From Amycolatopsis sp. cg9 (GTDB taxonomy: Bacteria > Actinomycetota > Actinomycetes > Mycobacteriales > Pseudonocardiaceae): a stretch of 64,000 nt of DNA. The stretch lies in NCBI RefSeq assembly GCF_041346945.1, contig NZ_CP166850.1, forward strand, positions 10,152,501 through 10,216,500. The letters are read 5' to 3'. Of the stretch, positions 11,742 through 18,895 are shown one piece after another (the stretch's first letter is position 1; each line of letters opens with the position of its first letter). The notes beneath the pieces are model-generated. The model was given only the letters and a program-made list of their open reading frames with translations. It searched no databases and had not been told where the DNA came from. Both the position numbers and the translations under genes were made by a program.

Positions 11742-12542
11742 ATGAGCCGTCGTTACCCGGCCGTGGATGGCGAGCTGGAAGACGAACTGATCCGGGAGGT
11801 GGAGGCGGAGCTCGAAGACGAACTGGAGACCGGCCTCGGCGAGTTGGAGAGCGAGTTCGAAGACGAAGGCGGATACGGCGAGCTGGCCGGGGAGCTGGAA
11901 GACGAGCTCGAGTACGAGGACGAAGACGAGTACGAAGAGGAGTACGAGGCGGAAGCCGAGTTCGAAGCGGTCGTCCGCGAGCTGGAGGCGGAGTTCGAGC
12001 TCGAGGACGAGGGCTTCAGCAATCCCGCCCGGCGCGTCTACTCCGATGCGGAAATGCTGGCGCAGCTGGCTTTCCAGGCCGAAAACGCGGAGAGCGAGCA
12101 GGAAGCCGAAGCTTTTCTCGCCGCGCTCGCGCCGCTCGCGTTCCAGGCGGCGAAGTGGGCTCTGCCGAAGATCGTCAAGCACGGCCCCCAGCTCATCCGC
12201 GGCGCGGTCAACCTCGGCAAGAAATTGTGGCGCAACCCGGCCACGCGGCACGCCGTCCGCCACGTGCCGCGGATCCTCGGCCAGACCGCGCGCGACGTCG
12301 GCCGCCGTTACGCCGACGGCCGCCCCATCAACGCACGCTACGTCAGCCGGCGGCTGGTCGGTCACGCCGTGGATGCCGCGAGCGGACCGCACCGCGGCCA
12401 CAGCCACGGCCGCGGCGGCCACAGCCAAGGCCACCGGCCGCGCCCGCAGCAGCCGCGACGCCGGCAGCACACCGCTCGGCGGGCCCGGGCGCGCGCCGGC
12501 TCCGGACGGCGCAAGGCGTGCGGCCGTGCACACCGCCGTTGA
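11742..12542 (+). CDS. Hyper-acidic repeat protein with basic C-terminus, function unknown
   Basis: Predicted 266 residues; ATG at 11742-11744 preceded by GAGAGGGGA. Residues 1-95 or so are dominated by Glu and Asp in imperfect ELEDEL / EYEDEDEYEEEY repeats, with no Lys there. Residues about 97-135 (DAEMLAQLAFQAENAESEQE and after) are predicted helix, followed by a hydrophobic and basic helical segment (APLAFQAAKWALPKIVKHGP). The last 110 residues are Arg/His-rich (GHSHGRGGHSQGHRPRPQQP). The polar charge split is extreme. Possible roles are metal binding, a secretion or packaging tag, or a scaffold for the co-transcribed genes; none is shown. It is the first gene of a five-gene operon, and the next gene starts 17 bases before its stop. 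Confidence 0.8.
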   Translation: MSRRYPAVDGELEDELIREVEAELEDELETGLGELESEFEDEGGYGELAGELEDELEYEDEDEYEEEYEAEAEFEAVVRELEAEFELEDEGFSNPARRVYSDAEMLAQLAFQAENAESEQEAEAFLAALAPLAFQAAKWALPKIVKHGPQLIRGAVNLGKKLWRNPATRHAVRHVPRILGQTARDVGRRYADGRPINARYVSRRLVGHAVDAASGPHRGHSHGRGGHSQGHRPRPQQPRRRQHTARRARARAGSGRRKACGRAHRR

Positions 12543-13851
12543 GCCACGCCCCGTCCGAACCGGCGCCGCGGCCGTGCCCACCGGGTTCCGGCGAGCACGG
12601 CCGACGGCCGGGGAAAGCCTGGCGGGGTGGGCGCGGACCCAGGTCACCAACGCGCGCCGGCACACCGCTGCACTGCGGCCGTTCCGGTGGGAGGAGTTCG
12701 GCGACCCGGCGACCGGGCCGAGCCGGGCGCACCTGGTCGCGGTCAACCGGATGATGACGACGCTGCGCGGGCCGCTGCGCACTTCGGTGCAGGCAGTCGA
12801 CCGGGCCGCCGCCGAGCCGGTCGACCCGGCGGAGCTACTGCGCGCCAAGTCGCGGGCGCACCACTGGGTGCGCGCGACCGAGCAGATCTGGAACTTCTAC
12901 CTCGACCTGTTCAACCAGCGGCAGACCGCGTTCGCGCCGTGGCTGGTCGCCTGCGACCGGATCGCGCTGGACTGCTACCAGTACGCCTACCTCGGTCTCG
13001 GGCGCTGGCGGCCGATCCCGACGCCGCCGCCGTTCTGCTACCTGCGGCACGGAGGCGGCCCGGCGACGTCACGGCGCGGGATTCCGTTGCGGCGGCTGGG
13101 AAACCGGCTGAACCCGTTTCCGCTGATCCAGCTGCCGTACCACCGGCTGGTGAACCCCTGGACGCTCGGCGCGGTGCTGCACGAGGTCAGCCACAACCTG
13201 CAGAACGACCTCGGGCTGGCTCGGGCGATCCCCCTGCGGCTGGCGACCCGGCTCACCGAAGCGGGCGTGCCGGCCGAGGTGGTGGCGGTTTGGGTCCGCT
13301 GGAACCGTGAGACGTTCGCGGACTTGGCCGCGGTGTCGTTGGGCGGCCCGGCGGTGGTCGGTTCACTCATCGACGTCATCGGCCGGACCAGCCTGGAAAC
13401 CCTGGGCTTCTCGCCCCGCGCCGTGCACCCGGTGCCGTACCTGCGGGCGAAGCTCTCGATCGAGCTGTTGCGGCGCATGGGTTTCCGCCGGCACGCGGAC
13501 TCCTACGCCGAGCTGTGGCGACGGCTCTACCCGGGCGCAAAGCTGTTCGGAGCTCCGGACGCGCTGCAGGCCACGGCCGCCACAGCGATCCCGGCGGTGG
13601 TGGACGCGATGTGCTTCACGTCGTACCCGTCGCTCGGAAACCGGCCACTGGCCGCGGTACTGCGGTTCGAGCCCAAGGAGCAGGCGATGATCGAAGAAGC
13701 CGCCGAACGCCTCGCCGACGGCGTCTCGCCCGGCGTGGTGCCGGAACGGTTCCTCATCGGCGCGGTCCGGTTCGCGCTCGACCGGCGGATGGCGCCACCC
13801 CGGCGGCTGGTCGGGTTCTTCATGGAGGAGCTCGGAAGGAAGTCACGATGA
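12526..13851 (+). CDS. Putative zinc metalloprotease-like protein (HExxH...ExxAD)
   Basis: Predicted 441 residues from the GTG at 12526-12528, which overlaps the previous gene by 17 bases; a GTG at 12574 is the alternative. A zinc-protease-like signature is visible: LHEVSHNLQ (His219, Glu220, His223), and 39 residues further NRETFADLA, an ExxAD pattern (Glu262, Asp266) like the third-ligand motif of gluzincin proteases such as M48. No signal peptide or membrane helix is evident. Around the motif lie aromatic and Arg-rich stretches (IWNFYLDLFNQRQTAFAPWL; PFPLIQLPYHRLVNPWTLG). I recognise no named family; protease activity is inferred from the motif. The stop overlaps the next ATG as ATGA, indicating translational coupling. 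Confidence 0.8.
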   Translation: MHTAVEPRPVRTGAAAVPTGFRRARPTAGESLAGWARTQVTNARRHTAALRPFRWEEFGDPATGPSRAHLVAVNRMMTTLRGPLRTSVQAVDRAAAEPVDPAELLRAKSRAHHWVRATEQIWNFYLDLFNQRQTAFAPWLVACDRIALDCYQYAYLGLGRWRPIPTPPPFCYLRHGGGPATSRRGIPLRRLGNRLNPFPLIQLPYHRLVNPWTLGAVLHEVSHNLQNDLGLARAIPLRLATRLTEAGVPAEVVAVWVRWNRETFADLAAVSLGGPAVVGSLIDVIGRTSLETLGFSPRAVHPVPYLRAKLSIELLRRMGFRRHADSYAELWRRLYPGAKLFGAPDALQATAATAIPAVVDAMCFTSYPSLGNRPLAAVLRFEPKEQAMIEEAAERLADGVSPGVVPERFLIGAVRFALDRRMAPPRRLVGFFMEELGRKSR

Positions 13852-14303
13852 CATTCCGCGCCGAATTCGCCGGCCTGCGGGCAAAAGTCGCCCTGCTGGC
13901 CGACGCCTGGCACGGTCTCGAACTGGCGGTGTGCGAGGACCGCCCGCCGGGCGACGGGCTCGCCGTGGCCGACCACCTCGGCGACGTCGCCACCGAGGGC
14001 ACCGCCGAACTCCTCGCGGCGGCGCGGACACCCGCCACCGCCGAGGGCCTGTACACCACGGCCACCGCGCTGTTGTGGATCCGCCGCCGGATCGACGACG
14101 AGTACCGGTCCCCCGCCACGGTGACCGCGTTGCTGCGCGGCGCCCGGGAGCGGGAGGCCGAATGGCGCGGGTGGGTGAAGGGCGTCAGGCGTGGCGCCGA
14201 CCGTTGCGTCGACGCGTTGCGGGACGCGGAAGACGCGATGCTGCGGTGCTGGCGAGAAGCAGTGGAACTGGCCGTACTCGACGGATGTGGGGCAGACCGA
14301 TGA
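13848..14303 (+). CDS. Hypothetical helical protein, third gene of the operon
   Basis: Predicted 151 residues. The ATG at 13848-13850 overlaps the stop of the preceding gene (ATGA) and has GGAAGGA upstream; its own stop again overlaps the next start. The composition (Ala, Arg, Glu, Leu-rich; EFAGLRAKVALLADAWHGLE, LLRGAREREAEWRGWVKGV) predicts an all-helical cytoplasmic protein. Two Cys residues near the C-terminus (DRCVDALRDAEDAMLRCW) are ten or more residues apart. There is no signal peptide, membrane helix or known motif. The tight coupling implies a stoichiometric partner of its neighbours. Confidence 0.75.
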   Translation: MTFRAEFAGLRAKVALLADAWHGLELAVCEDRPPGDGLAVADHLGDVATEGTAELLAAARTPATAEGLYTTATALLWIRRRIDDEYRSPATVTALLRGAREREAEWRGWVKGVRRGADRCVDALRDAEDAMLRCWREAVELAVLDGCGADR

Positions 14304-15595
14304 ACACCGAACAAGACCGCGGCGCGCAGCTGCCGCAGGCGCAGGAGGTCGACACGGCGTACCCGTCGTCGGTCCGGCCGTATCCCTCGTCGCCCCCGGC
14401 GGGCAAGCTGGCCGAGCAAGCGATCAGTGACGTCCTCGGCTGGAAGTGGCGCGACGGCGACACGAAGGGCTTCGTCGCCGCGCTGACCGGCAGCTTCGGG
14501 CTGTCCGAGGTCGGGGGGCGCACCCAGGCGAAGTGGACCCCGCGCGGTTACGCGATCCAGGCCGACCTGGGCGCGGTCACCGGCGGTCAGGCGTCCCTGG
14601 CGGCCCGCGCCCGCAGCGCGGCGAAAGACGCGCTCGCGTTGCTCGACGCCCTCCGTCCACTGCGGACGAACGCGGATCCCGACAACGCCGAAGGTCTGCG
14701 GGCCCTCGTCCGGCACGACCTCGAGCAGATCCGCCAAGAACTGGAGAGCCCGCTCATCCGCGTACCCCGCGTCGATCAGCTCTTCGCGCTGCTGCTCGGG
14801 CAGACCGGGCCGTCGAGCGCACCGGATGGCACGGAAGCGGACACCGTGCGCGGCCACATCGGCCGGCTGCGCGACGAGTTCGGCCTGACTTCACGCGAGG
14901 TCAACACGATCGAAGAGGAGCGCATCCAGACCTCCTTCATCACGCTGGTGGACTGGGTGGTGTCGCTGCACCGCGGCTGGCTGGACTCCCGCAGCCGGAT
15001 CGACCCGTTCTCGCAGCCCGCGACCGGGCAGCCGTACTTCGGCCCGGCCGTGGTCGCGCTGTCCCAGCTGCTGGCGGCCACGGCGGCGCAGGTCGACGAA
15101 GTCGTCGCGATGCTGCAGTCGGTGTTCATCCAGCAGGAAGACCTGGAGGTGCTGCGGATCCCCGACACCGACGGCGGCACGATGTCGCTGGGCGGCCTGC
15201 TGCGCTGGGTCCACGACTTCGCCGCCGTCGAGGGCAGCCAGCTCATCGAGTCGGCGGGCAAGGAGGGCGTCGGGTCGGCGTTTCTGCAGGTCGCGACCCA
15301 GCTGCAGCGCCTCGTCGCGAAACTGCCGCGGTCGTGCCCGAACGGCGACAACCGCGACGTGCCCGGCAATTTCCGCGCCACGCTGCCGCCCGGCTTCTTC
15401 AGCAGCCGGGTGCAACGCGCCATCGACGAGCTCGACGACCACCTGCTGGAGGTCGTGCGGATCGCCACGCCGATCGGGGTCCCGGGGCCGTCGCCCGCCA
15501 CCGGATCGCGCGAGCGGAACGACGCCGAGCAGGCCGAACCGCCCGAGGCGGAGACGTCGAAGGCCCAGCAGCCGCGCAAGCGGCCCGGCCAGTAA
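14300..15595 (+). CDS. Hypothetical protein, fourth gene of the operon
   Basis: Predicted 431 residues, starting at the ATG of an ATGA overlap (14300-14303). The first 45 residues are Pro/Gln-rich and probably disordered. A globular middle (about 45-385) is mostly helical with conserved-looking blocks such as TSFITLVDWVVSLHRGWLDS and VDEVVAMLQSVFIQQEDLEV. The tail (about 395-431) is again disordered and charged (EQAEPPEAETSKAQQPRKRP). There is no signal peptide, membrane segment or recognised catalytic motif. Order and coupling suggest a structural or adaptor component acting with the HExxH protein; this is inference only. Confidence 0.75.
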   Translation: MNTEQDRGAQLPQAQEVDTAYPSSVRPYPSSPPAGKLAEQAISDVLGWKWRDGDTKGFVAALTGSFGLSEVGGRTQAKWTPRGYAIQADLGAVTGGQASLAARARSAAKDALALLDALRPLRTNADPDNAEGLRALVRHDLEQIRQELESPLIRVPRVDQLFALLLGQTGPSSAPDGTEADTVRGHIGRLRDEFGLTSREVNTIEEERIQTSFITLVDWVVSLHRGWLDSRSRIDPFSQPATGQPYFGPAVVALSQLLAATAAQVDEVVAMLQSVFIQQEDLEVLRIPDTDGGTMSLGGLLRWVHDFAAVEGSQLIESAGKEGVGSAFLQVATQLQRLVAKLPRSCPNGDNRDVPGNFRATLPPGFFSSRVQRAIDELDDHLLEVVRIATPIGVPGPSPATGSRERNDAEQAEPPEAETSKAQQPRKRPGQ

Positions 15596-15618
15596 CCGAA
15601 CCGCAGGGGAGGGACACC

Positions 15619-16803
15619 ATGGGAACCGAAAAGGAATACCGGGAACTGTTCGACCGCGTCGCGGCGCTGCGCGGGCAGGTGGCCGGCAAGCTGGCGAACG
15701 AGCTGGGCAGCGACCCGAAGCTCGGCGACGCCGTCCTCAAGCAGCTCGACGACATGCTCACCGCGGTCGAGACCGAGCAGCGCACCCGGCCCGGCCCGGC
15801 CGACGGTGGCATCGCGTCGCTGGTCGGGCTCGGCGACGCGAGCGCACCCGACCTCGGGCAGACCAGCATGCCGCCCGGCGTCGACGCCTACGACGAAACC
15901 GTCGCATCGGAGCGCGTCATCGCCGTCGGCGACCTGTACTACCTCTACCAGCACGAGCGGATCGGGGTGTTCCGCGTCGTGCAGAAGCTGCAGGAGCTGT
16001 TCCAGCGGGGCGCGATCCGGCTCTCGGACGGACCGGGCGCGTTCGGGCTCTACCGCTTCGACCGGCGCGACGTGCTGCGCTACACCAAGCGGGACCGGGT
16101 CAGCGCTTACCGGCGGGTGCTCGGCTACGGCCGGGGACCGGGCTCGGCGAACGCGCGGCCCAACACGGACTTCCACCAGCTGTTCACGCAGTTCGGCAAC
16201 CAGGTCGCGCTGTTCTGGCGGGACAAGCGGATTTCCGACGTCCTCCGGGAACGGGCCTACGACCCGAGCTTCGGCAGCGTCGCCGTCGTGCGGCGCAGCG
16301 GGCTGGATCTGCGGAACAACCTGAAGTTCACCTCGTACGGCCACCTGAACGTGCTGCGCGTCGAGGTGATGCAGTTGCTGACCGAGGCGTTCCGGATCCT
16401 GGGCGCGGAAGACGTCCTCGACCTGTTCGGCGCGACGAACGCGTGGGACACCGTCGACGAGGTGCTCATCCGCTACTTCGACGAACGGCTCGTCTCCTCG
16501 CCGCGGCAGCGGATGGCCGTCACCGGGCGGCAGGTGCTGCGCTGGCTCGCCGCCCCGCACATCCTGGAGACGACCCGCTCGGAGTTCGAGGCACTGCTGC
16601 TGGAGATCGCCGAGCCGGCCGAGGAGTGGATCACGTCCGCGCAGTCACTGCGGCTGGCGGAGCGGACGAGCACGCCGGGCGTGCTGCCGATCGACCGGCA
16701 GCACCCGGCCGGGGTCGCGGCGACCGGGTCCGCCCAGCGTCCGGTGACGCCGCGTCGCAACGGCCACCGGCCGGGGGTGGTGGCCCTCGCCCGGCGGAAC
16801 TGA
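15619..16803 (+). CDS. Hypothetical protein, last gene of the five-gene operon
   Basis: Predicted 394 residues starting at ATG 15619-15621 with GGGGAGGG about 7 bases upstream; 23 bases separate it from the preceding stop. An N-terminal coiled-coil-like helix (EYRELFDRVAALRGQVAGKL) and a linker lead to a larger domain with VIAVGDLYYLYQHERIGVFR, LFTQFGNQVALFWRDKRISD and SYGHLNVLRVEVMQLLTEAF. It ends in a basic Pro/Arg tail. No family is recognised. Apparent helix-rich repeats and lack of secretion signals suggest a cytoplasmic scaffold. Transcription ends before the convergent hydrolase, with a small hairpin at 16832-16848. Confidence 0.75.
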   Translation: MGTEKEYRELFDRVAALRGQVAGKLANELGSDPKLGDAVLKQLDDMLTAVETEQRTRPGPADGGIASLVGLGDASAPDLGQTSMPPGVDAYDETVASERVIAVGDLYYLYQHERIGVFRVVQKLQELFQRGAIRLSDGPGAFGLYRFDRRDVLRYTKRDRVSAYRRVLGYGRGPGSANARPNTDFHQLFTQFGNQVALFWRDKRISDVLRERAYDPSFGSVAVVRRSGLDLRNNLKFTSYGHLNVLRVEVMQLLTEAFRILGAEDVLDLFGATNAWDTVDEVLIRYFDERLVSSPRQRMAVTGRQVLRWLAAPHILETTRSEFEALLLEIAEPAEEWITSAQSLRLAERTSTPGVLPIDRQHPAGVAATGSAQRPVTPRRNGHRPGVVALARRN

Positions 16804-16831
16804 CCGTGTCCGACGGTCCGCCACTGCGGCG

Positions 16832-16848
16832 GGGCCGGAGCCCGGCCC
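16832..16848. terminator. Possible bidirectional terminator between convergent genes
   Basis: A 7-bp perfect GC stem (GGGCCGG / CCGGCCC) with a 3-base loop lies in the 67-bp gap between the operon's last stop (16803) and the hydrolase stop (16871). It is short and lacks a U-tract. Confidence 0.4.
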
Positions 16849-16870
16849 GCTGCGCACGGCCTCGGGTCCG

Positions 16871-17650
16871 CTACAACCGGGTCAGCCACTCGGTCACGGT
16901 CTCGGCGATCAGGCCCGGCTGGTCCTCCGGTGTGTGGTGGCCCGCCACCACCGGGTGGTGGGCCACCGCCATCGCCGCGAAGTTCACCGACATCCAGTCG
17001 ATCATCGGCGGGGTCAGCATCGTGTCCGGGCCCGGGTCGAACGTGATCAGCAGCTTCGGGACGTCCGGGGAAGCCGCCAGCCAGCCGTCGAACGCCTCGA
17101 TGCGGGACACCACCTCGGGCGGCTCGCCACCCAAAGGCATCGAACGGGCCCACCGCAGCAACGGGATCCGCGACTCCGGTGTCGGGTACATGGCTTCGTA
17201 CTCCGGTGGGAGCGCCTTCAGAAACATCTCGATCATCGGATCGCCTGCCCCGGGTGTCTTGAGCGCGCGGAACACCTCTCTTCCCGCCTGCGGGAACTCC
17301 TCCCACGTCATCGGCTTCAAGACCGCTTCCGTGAACACCAAGCCGCGGACCCGCGACGGGTGTCGTGCTGCCCAGTCCGCCGCCAGCGCGCCGCCCCAGT
17401 CGTGACCGACCAGGACCACGTCTTCCAACGACAGATCGTCGAACCACTCGGCCAAGTAGCGCGCGTGGTCGGCGAACGAGTAGTCGATCGGCGGCCGCGG
17501 TGAGGCGCCCATGCCGATCAGGTCCGGGGCCAGCCTGCGCTCCGGCACCGCCGAAACCACGTTGCGCCACAGGTGCGATGACGTCGGGTTGCCGTGCAGG
17601 AACACCACCGGCATGCCGGTGCCGACGTCTACATAGGACAACTGGCTCAC
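16871..17650 (-). CDS. Alpha/beta hydrolase, haloalkane-dehalogenase-like
   Basis: Predicted 259 residues from the GTG at 17648-17650, which overlaps the upstream gene's stop (GTGA), a coupling that decides the start. The fold is alpha/beta hydrolase: oxyanion segment VVFLHGNPTSSHLWRN, nucleophile elbow VGHDWGGAL with Asp84, and the C-terminal His region VAGHHTPEDQP. An Asp nucleophile in GHDWG, together with HGNPTSSxLWR, is the pattern of haloalkane dehalogenases; epoxide hydrolases and related enzymes share much of it, so the substrate is open. It is co-transcribed with the NmrA-like gene under the divergent HxlR regulator. Confidence 0.88.
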   Translation of the reverse strand: MSQLSYVDVGTGMPVVFLHGNPTSSHLWRNVVSAVPERRLAPDLIGMGASPRPPIDYSFADHARYLAEWFDDLSLEDVVLVGHDWGGALAADWAARHPSRVRGLVFTEAVLKPMTWEEFPQAGREVFRALKTPGAGDPMIEMFLKALPPEYEAMYPTPESRIPLLRWARSMPLGGEPPEVVSRIEAFDGWLAASPDVPKLLITFDPGPDTMLTPPMIDWMSVNFAAMAVAHHPVVAGHHTPEDQPGLIAETVTEWLTRL

Positions 17651-18426
17651 TTGAACGCCACCGCGTTGCGGGCGGCCCACTCCGCGAAGGAACGAGGTGG
17701 GCGGCCCAGCACCTGCGAGACGTCCTGGCTCACCCGCTGCTCCGCCGGCGACGGCGCACCCAGGATGTCCAGCGTCGCTGCCGCCACCTCGGGCGGCATG
17801 ACGGCCGCGAACGAAGAAAAGGCTTCCTCGCGCGTCTGCGGGACGAACCGCACCGGCTCCCCCAGCGCCTCGCCGATCGCCGCCGCTTGGTCGCGAGGAG
17901 AAATCGGGGCCGGGCCCGTCAGTTCGTACGTCCGGCCCGCGTGCGAGGCGTCCACAAGGGCCGCCGCGGCCACCGCCGCGATGTCCGCCGGGTCGATCAC
18001 CGGCAAGCCGACGTCACCGAAGGGGGCCGCCACTTCCCGCGCGACCCGAACGCTTTCCGCCCACTGCAACGCGTTCGACGCGAAACCGCCGGGCCGCAGG
18101 ATCGTCCACTCCGGACCTGCCGCCCGTACCGCGTCTTCGAAGAAGGCAGGGTGGCGGCCCGTTCCGACGCCCTGCGACGACAGCAGCACCACCCGCGCCC
18201 CGCCGACCTGGTCCAGCACCCGCTCCAACGGCCCACGGAAACCCGGCGGCAGCAGCAGGAACACCGCCGACGCCCCGGCGAAAGCCGGCCGCAACGATGC
18301 CGCGTCCGACAAGTCGGCTCGATCCGGCCCGCCGCGGGACACCGCCCGCACCTCTTCACCCGCCGCCGTCAGCGCCTCCACCAACGGCCGTCCGACATTG
18401 CCCGTAGCTCCGGTGACAACGATCAT
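17647..18426 (-). CDS. NmrA-like NAD(P)-binding oxidoreductase
   Basis: Predicted 259 residues from the ATG at 18424-18426; the open frame to 18702 runs over the divergent gene and is not used. The N-terminus is an atypical short-chain-dehydrogenase Rossmann motif (MIVVTGATGNVGRPLVEAL). Other landmarks are VFLLLPPGFRGPLERVLDQV, RVVLLSSQGVG and EWTILRPGGFASNAL, typical of the NmrA/QOR2 group, which includes quinone reductases and redox-sensing binders lacking the classical YxxxK pair. C-terminal segments YELTGPAPIS and RSFAEWAARN fit this family. It is divergent from an HxlR-type regulator, the usual neighbour of such genes, and overlaps the downstream hydrolase by four bases. Confidence 0.9.
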   Translation of the reverse strand: MIVVTGATGNVGRPLVEALTAAGEEVRAVSRGGPDRADLSDAASLRPAFAGASAVFLLLPPGFRGPLERVLDQVGGARVVLLSSQGVGTGRHPAFFEDAVRAAGPEWTILRPGGFASNALQWAESVRVAREVAAPFGDVGLPVIDPADIAAVAAAALVDASHAGRTYELTGPAPISPRDQAAAIGEALGEPVRFVPQTREEAFSSFAAVMPPEVAAATLDILGAPSPAEQRVSQDVSQVLGRPPRSFAEWAARNAVAFK

Positions 18427-18454
18427 GCGAGCGACGCTACCTTCGCCGGTATAG

Positions 18455-18464
18455 TAGGTACCTA
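18455..18464. promoter_or_regulatory. Palindrome TAGGTACCTA between divergent genes, candidate HxlR operator
   Basis: A perfect 10-bp palindrome lies in the 67-bp gap between the NmrA-like start (18426) and the HxlR start (18494), close to AT-rich promoter-like sequence (GGTATAGTAG). HxlR proteins commonly bind such sites and control both directions. Confidence 0.5.
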
Positions 18465-18493
18465 GAGGAAAGTAATGGCTGGAGGCCCGAAAA

Positions 18494-18859
18494 GTGACCA
18501 GGACCACACCCGAGCTGGCCTGCCCGATCGCGCCGGTGGTGGACATCGTGTTCAGCCGGTGGACCACGCCGATCCTGTGGGCGCTCAACGAGTTCGGCCG
18601 GCAGCGGTTCGTCGAGCTCGAGCGCCGCATCGCCACCATCACGCCGAAGGTGCTCACCCAGCGGCTGCGCCAGCTCGAGCGCGACGGCCTGGTCGTGCGC
18701 ACCTACCACGCCGAGGTGCCACCGCGGGTGGAGTACGAGATCAGCGAGCTGGGCCGCAGCCTGGGTCCGCTGTTCGCCAGCCTCGCCGAGTGGTCGCCCA
18801 ACCTCGACGAAGTGGCAAAGGCCCGCGCGGCCTACGATTCCCGCAGCTCGGCAAGGTAG
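18494..18859 (+). CDS. HxlR-family winged-helix transcriptional regulator
   Basis: Predicted 121 residues from the GTG at 18494-18496; GGAGG lies about 8 bases upstream. The family pattern is complete: CPIAPVVDIVFSRWTTPILW, RFVELERRIATITPKVLTQR, LRQLERDGLVVRTYHAEVPP, RVEYEISELGRSLGPLF. Cys10 in the CPI motif matches the N-terminal Cys that senses oxidants or electrophiles in HypR/QorR-like members. It probably represses the divergent oxidoreductase-hydrolase pair and possibly itself; control by thiol stress is inference from family and context. Confidence 0.93.
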   Translation: MTRTTPELACPIAPVVDIVFSRWTTPILWALNEFGRQRFVELERRIATITPKVLTQRLRQLERDGLVVRTYHAEVPPRVEYEISELGRSLGPLFASLAEWSPNLDEVAKARAAYDSRSSAR

Positions 18860-18895
18860 GCCGCGGCCACTGTTCTCGTACGCCACCCGGAACGG

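Noticed and set aside
18860..18895. Terminator between HxlR and alpha-galactosidase genes
   Set aside because: The 36-bp gap holds only a short GGCCGCGGCC palindrome, too weak to call.
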